A DNA stretch of 22,982 nucleotides, from NCBI GenBank assembly GCA_000695325.1, contig AVPN01001030.1, forward strand, positions 1 to 22,982, read 5' to 3'. Below, piece by piece: positions 18,304 through 22,982 of the stretch. This DNA comes from Pleurobrachia bachei (Eukaryota > Ctenophora > Tentaculata > Cydippida > Pleurobrachiidae). Below the pieces are notes generated by a model. That model searched no databases, was not told the origin of the DNA, and saw nothing but the letters and a program-made list of their open reading frames with translations. Positions within the stretch are counted from its first letter, which is position 1. Every line of letters begins with the position of its first letter. Position numbers and translations under genes: made by a program.

Positions 18304-20541
18304 ATGTTGGAGAAGATTCGATCTTCTCGTGGACACCGCGTGGCCACCAAGACGGATCATTGTTTACCCTGTTGGAACTCAGACTCGGAGTGCTCAAGAC
18401 TCCCGCCCCTCCCCAAAAGTGTTCTACCACAACCCTCACCACTTCGGAGGAGATCCCAATTAGCGGACGAATCTCGGGCAATCCTGGAGTACAGAGCCCG
18501 GTCACTCCGGAATTTGCAAAACAAACCCGCTATTGATCTACAGCGGGTATATGACACATCCTATCGGCCGACTATACGGTTTCCTAAGGATGACAGAACA
18601 GCTTTGACCACCATCAAACCTCAGTTTATCAAGGCAACATCTCTACACGGAAAAGAGAACAGTCGAAAAGTAAGCTTTTATGAAATCTGCAGATACTTCT
18701 TTTGCTTGTTTGTTGGATGCTTATAAGTAATTAATGCTAGATAATTGATTCATGTCCTGATAGACGAAAGCTATTTTTATTCCTGCGGTCGTTCAGAAAA
18801 CCACAATTTGCTTAAGTTTTCCACTCTTCATTGCTCCTTGCAGACGTCTGTAATAATGCAGCATGTTTCAGGGGCTTAACCTTGCAGCAAGGACACTTTC
18901 AGGACATCCTATTTCGTGTGAGTACCTCTTTCTAGATGTAGGGTCCTTTAAAATTCTAAAAGAATTAATGCTGTTAGACATGCTGTTAGTTAATTAAGTG
19001 GTCCTAAGATTTGACTGTCGACCCTTGGGAGCGAAACAGATATATCGTAACTAGCTCACCTATTTAGAATGTAATATATGTTACAAGGGTGGCTACTTAT
19101 CTATCGGGATATATAAATCATGATCTTTATTCCAGCTGACAGGATATCACATCAGTATCATTTAGATATTGCGTAACCCCTTGAAATTATTATAGTAGAT
19201 ATGGGCCGGCTAATTTCCAGGTGTGAGCATATTAGCACTGCTGCAACCCTAAGATATTAATATATGCGAAATATAATACTACCGGGATTAAGTTTTTTGG
19301 GTCATCGGGGCAAGAATGCAACCCCAGTATCACACTCCCATGCAGATAGCTGAGTTACATGTTGTAATTGAGACACCCCCGTTTATAATGTTCCAAAAAT
19401 AGAGCTGATCATATGGATGCGGTGTTTTGAAGTTCTTACTTCCATATTCCTTACATTTTCGACAATGTCCATTCGTACCCCTACTAGACCAAAGGTCGTT
19501 CCGACGATCGTGGGTCAGCTATAAGCTCCCAAATTGTTCATGGGGTGTTCGGAAGCTGAGGTGAAGTGATATATCACACGTGCAATCATGATTTGATTCA
19601 AGATCAATATTCGACCTTGCAGCAGCTGGCAGAGCTACATGATAATTATGACATTAAATAGGCATGATGATGATGAAAGTTTGAGACCTGCTATAACTGC
19701 AGAGGTCGGAGAACATTTCCGTGAAGCAATTTATCCCATCTGTGTCTGTAGAGATGTTCGTTTCCTAGTGGGACACTGTGAGACAGAGATCTTGGAGAGG
19801 ACTGATGTAGAGCAAGATAGCGTGTGTCTGGAGCACTTTGTCAGCCAATCAGTCATACATAATGTGCATCTTTTTATAGAAAACCTAGACTTAATCGTAT
19901 GGCTCGGTGGTATGCCTGACTAATATGATATTGGAATAATGATATTATGTAATGACATATTGAGTTAATCACAATGATCTTAAATGCTGGTGGACGTTTT
20001 CCCCAAATTGTACCAGACGGATATCATGGTGGGTTTGGTTTTGTCGAATCAACAAGTTCGGTCTCTTAGGTCAATAAGGGTATGAGAAGTGGGTATTTTC
20101 AGTCACAACGACCAAGCCTACCAGCAAGGAGAGGTCCACCATGTACTGAACCGCATTGTCAAATATAAAACTACCCCACACGATAGTGTCATTACCGCGC
20201 TGTCACTATAGCAGCTGCCGGTGTCACTCCCACTCCATTCTGTCACTTCCCGCACAATAAGTAATTTTTAATGCGGTATATTAGAACCACCCACTATTAT
20301 TATAGCCTCTCTATGTATCCCTCTATCTATCTCTATCTCTCTTTCTTTCCTTCGCTATGTGTCTCTTCCCACTCTCTGCCTCTTTATTCTGTGTGTGTGC
20401 GTGCATTATAGCTTCGGAGACGTCAGTGGGGGATAATTGTCTGTACGGCGGCCCACATGTGGAGATAATTGGAATACAGGGAGAGAGGGAGAGACCGAGG
20501 GAGAAAAAGAGAGAGAAAGAGGGGAGAGAGAGCCAGAGAGG

Positions 20542-20580
<39 letters not shown>

Positions 20581-21951
20581 TAGCACTGAATTTGAACCTG
20601 GCTAATGGTGTAGAAATCACCGTTTGCTCCACATACTTTGTACATAAATATGAAACTTGTCCTACGGGAGGGTAAGTGGGAACGCCTTAATTCTGCTTCT
20701 TGTACCGATGACGATAGCTTGTCCGACAGCTCGGAATCCTCCCCCTGTGACCCTGTATCTCCAAATTGTGGGGGGAATTCATCTCCCAATTGTTCGGGGA
20801 ATTTATCCCCCTCCGCCGCGGTGGGAACACCTACTGAATGTCGGAAGGCTAACATTGGACTCAAAAAGGTACATGAGGAAGAAGTACGATAGTCACTAGT
20901 CAGTCGTTGTTTTTTTCACTCTGTATCAGCTGTACCTTATTTCCTGAATCAGGATCTAGAAGACTTGAAGGCCATGACGAAGCGAGAGAAACAGAAGGGT
21001 AGCAATACTAAAAGGAGGATTGAACTGGCTGACCAAAAGCTCGACCGATTACAAAACGTAGGCAAGACTTCCATGTATTTAGTTTTTACAAAGTACCTCG
21101 GCCTCATTGATAAGCCAATGATCTTCAGCAGCTTAGACTGCATTCTTGTTTGTCGAATCTAGTATTTCAATTAAAATTTAACTCTGTCGTGCTCTCTCTC
21201 TGTTCAGGAGCATGAGAGGTTGATGATTCGCATAACAACGCTTTCTGGGAAACTTCAGTGGGAAAAAGAGCGTGTTTTTATAGAAAACCTAGACTTAATC
21301 GTATGGCTCGGTGGTATGCCTGACTAATATGATATTGGAATAATGATATTATGTAATGACATATTGAGTTAATCACAATGATCTTAAATGCTGTTGGACT
21401 TTTTCTCCAAATTATACCAGACGGATATCATAGTGGGCTCGGTTTTGTCGAATCAACAAGTTCGGTCTCTTAGGTCAATAAGGGTATGAGAAGTGGGTAT
21501 TTTCAGTCACAACGACCAAGCCTACCAGCAAGGAGAGGTCCACCATGAAAGTGTGCTGAACCGCATTGTCAAATATAAAACTACCCCACACGATAGTGTC
21601 ATTACCGCGCTGTCACTATAGCAGCTGCCGGTGTCACTCCCACTCCATTCTGTCACTTCCCGCACAATAAGTAATTTTTAATGCGGTATATTAGAACCAC
21701 CCACTATTATTATAGCCTCTCTATGTATCCCTCTATCTATCTCTATCTCTCTTTCTTTCCTTCGCTATGTGTCTCTTCCCACTCTCTGCCTCTTTATTCT
21801 GTGTGTGTGCGTGCATTATAGCTTCGGAGACGTCAGTGGGGGATAATTGTCCGTACGGCGGCCCACATGTGGAGATAATTGGAATACAGGGAGAGAGGGA
21901 GAGACCGAGGGAGAAAAAGAGAGAGAAAGAGGGGAGAGAGAGCCAGAGAGG

Positions 21952-21993
<42 letters not shown>

Positions 21994-22764
21994 GAGAGAT
22001 GGCTAATGGTGTAGAAATCACCGTTTGCTCCACATACTTTGTACATAAATATGAAACTTGTCCTACGGGAGGGTAAGTGGGAACGCCTTAATTCTGCTTC
22101 TTGTACCGATGACGATAGCTTGTCCGACAGCTCGGAATCCTCCCCCTGTGACCCTGTATCTCCAAATTGTGGGGGGAATTCATCTCCCAATTGTTCGGGG
22201 AATTTATCCCCCTCCGCCGCGGTGGGAACACCTACTGAATGTCGGAAGGCTAACATTGGACTCAAAAAGGTACATGAGGAAGAAGTACGATAGTCACTAG
22301 TCAGTCGTTGTTTTTTTCACTCTGTATCAGCTGTACCTTATTTCCTGAATCAGGATCTAGAAGACTTGAAGGCCATGACGAAGCGAGAGAAACAGAAGGG
22401 TAGCAATACTAAAAGGAGGATTGAACTGGCTGACCAAAAGCTCGACCGATTACAAAACGTAGGCAAGACTTCCATGTATTTAGTTTTTACAAAGTACCTC
22501 GGCCTCATTGATAAGCCAATGATCTTCAGCAGCTTAGACTGCATTCTTGTTTGTCGAATCTAGTATTTCAATTAAAATTTAACTCTGTCGTGCTCTCTCT
22601 CTGTTCAGGAGCATGAGAGGTTGATGATTCGCATAACAACGCTTTCTGGGAAACTTCAGTGGGAAAAAGAGCGTGAGTCAGAGAATGAGTGGCTGAGAAG
22701 CACGAATACCTCACTACGATGCATCATTGAGAAGTTGACCAGGGAACTGGAAGGGACAGGATGA
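18304..22764 (+). CDS. Unknown coiled-coil protein, multi-exon, with duplicated internal exons
   Basis: Supported exons are 18304-18669 (122 codons, MLEKIRSSRGHRVATK, ends KENSRK|GTAAGC), probable microexon 18888-18917, then X' 22015 or 22051-22269, Y' 22354-22458 and Z' 22609-22764 (TGA). All joints are phase 0. Exon X' is acidic and Ser-rich (DDDSLSDSSESSP) with an eight-residue repeat (SPNCGGN, SPNCSGN). Y' and Z' form a charged heptad-like coiled coil (RRIELADQKLDRLQN, EHERLMIRITTLSGKLQ, ENEWLRSTNTSLRCIIEKL). LVLREGKWERLN followed by a late coiled coil faintly recalls Chibby-family proteins, but that is weak and I give no name. X may start at ATG 22051, or be spliced in at 22015 after GTGTAG. 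There are no membrane segments. An earlier copy of X, Y and part of Z lies at 20614-21327. Confidence 0.6.
18888..18917 (+). CDS. Candidate 30-nt microexon of the coiled-coil gene
   Basis: Between a pyrimidine-containing acceptor (TTAACCTTGCAG) and a strong donor (CGT|GTGAGT) lie ten phase-0 codons, QGHFQDILFR, matching the phase of the exons on both sides. The frame stays open further upstream (GLTLQ before it), so the exon could begin earlier with another phase. Confidence 0.35.
18918..19870 (+). other. Intron-like region with one candidate exon
   Basis: Mostly AT-rich and featureless. A plus-strand frame from about 19621 after a TTGCAG acceptor (ATG at 19639) runs to TAA at 19923 and encodes about 95 residues (PAITAEVGEHFREAIYPI, ERTDVEQDSVCLEHFVSQ). 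I do not recognise it. If it is an exon, its last 17 codons lie inside the duplicated unit and recur at 21275-21327. Confidence 0.3.
19871..21274. repeat. Tandem segmental duplication in the coiled-coil gene, unit 1
   Basis: Starts TTTTTATAGAAAACCTAGAC and ends GAAAAAGAGCGTG. Contains exons X, Y and the first 67 bases of Z. Period 1404 bp. Confidence 0.95.
20467..20580. repeat. (GA)n microsatellite, unit 1
   Basis: A purine tract whose equivalent in unit 2 is at about 21876-22000. The units differ here in length and in a 23-bp stretch (TTTAGCACTGAATTTGAACC) present only in unit 1. Long frames over it on both strands are low complexity. Confidence 0.9.
20614..21327 (+). CDS. Duplicated exons X and Y and truncated exon Z of the coiled-coil gene
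   Basis: X is 20614 or 20650-20868, Y 20953-21057, and Z starts at 21208 after TTCAG. X and Y appear identical to the later copies. Z keeps 22 codons (EHERLMIRITTLSGKLQWEK and ER), then crosses the duplication joint into VFIENLDLIVWLGGMPD and TAA at 21325. A transcript using this Z would end with a different tail and lack the last coiled-coil half. If Z is skipped, X-Y-X'-Y'-Z' stays in frame because every border is phase 0, giving a protein with the X-Y module twice. Confidence 0.6.
21275..22675. repeat. Tandem segmental duplication in the coiled-coil gene, unit 2
   Basis: A direct repeat of 19871-21274 with no spacer. Substitutions cluster in the first 250 bp; the last 690 bp or so look identical to unit 1. 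Confidence 0.95.
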
Positions 22765-22982
22765 AATCATCAGTGAATAATCGTTCTCGCGATTGGATGA
22801 GTTATTCATGTTGGATAGTTGGACAAAATAATAGCATCGAAGATTACACTAGAGCATCAAAATGATTTTAAGGATACGTTTATTGTTTGTATAAACAATT
22901 ATTAATTCTGACGTTTTGAGGTAGAACGATCCTTAGTTCCTATTATAATCGGTATACCCATAATTAGCATAACGCATAATCT
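22765..22982. other. 3' flank of the coiled-coil gene
   Basis: AT-rich, with no canonical AATAAA on the plus strand. The transcript end may use a variant signal or lie outside the window. Confidence 0.4.

Noticed and set aside
20580-20864. Minus-strand frame of 94 codons over exon X, and its counterpart at 21816-22265
   Set aside because: It lies opposite exon X, which has a good donor and phase-matched neighbours; the longer version is extended through a CT microsatellite.

Overview
The window is nuclear DNA of a metazoan, most likely a bilaterian invertebrate. It has spliceosomal introns with GT-AG borders, short compact genes, many (GA)n/(CT)n tracts, small inverted-repeat DNA elements and class A GPCRs. 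A three-domain gelsolin/severin-type protein like those of annelids, molluscs, brachiopods and echinoderms makes a lophotrochozoan-like genome my best guess, but the phylum is inference. No RNA gene, CRISPR array or virus-derived element was recognised.

Layout, left to right. (1) 1-401, minus: part of a basic, Ser/Pro-rich unknown protein running off the left edge; 420-2040 is repeats and purine-rich microsatellites with one weak candidate exon. (2) 2044-4664, minus: a complete eight-exon gelsolin/severin-like gene whose exons I rebuilt from splice sites (364 residues). Its first three exons plus promoter are present a second time directly upstream (4952-6219). (3) 6220-7795: intergenic, with inverted-repeat fragments. 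(4) 7796-8782, minus: an intronless orphan class A GPCR. (5) 8783-14290: gene-poor, repeat-rich DNA with a three-unit tandem array, hairpins, a diverged tandem duplication, a five-unit array of RFX X-box-like palindromes and a nested foldback insertion. (6) 14664-15843, minus: a second GPCR of the same family, with two exons; its promoter, first exon and start of exon 2 are tandemly duplicated upstream (16613-17905), leaving a truncated copy. (7) 18304-22764, plus: a multi-exon unknown coiled-coil protein, in which a 1.4 kb unit holding exons X, Y and part of Z is tandemly duplicated.

The most notable theme is three independent tandem duplications of nearly the same size (about 1.27-1.40 kb), one in each spliced gene. 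Each copies a promoter/5' part or an internal exon set and leaves the complete exons downstream. In the gelsolin pair the copied exons differ by 7 synonymous and 0 amino-acid changes, and only one copy carries a 90-bp MITE with a perfect 9-bp target-site duplication, so the two copies are real and not an exact assembly echo. The genes do not obviously work in one pathway: gelsolin acts on actin, the receptors on unknown ligands, and the coiled-coil protein is unassigned.
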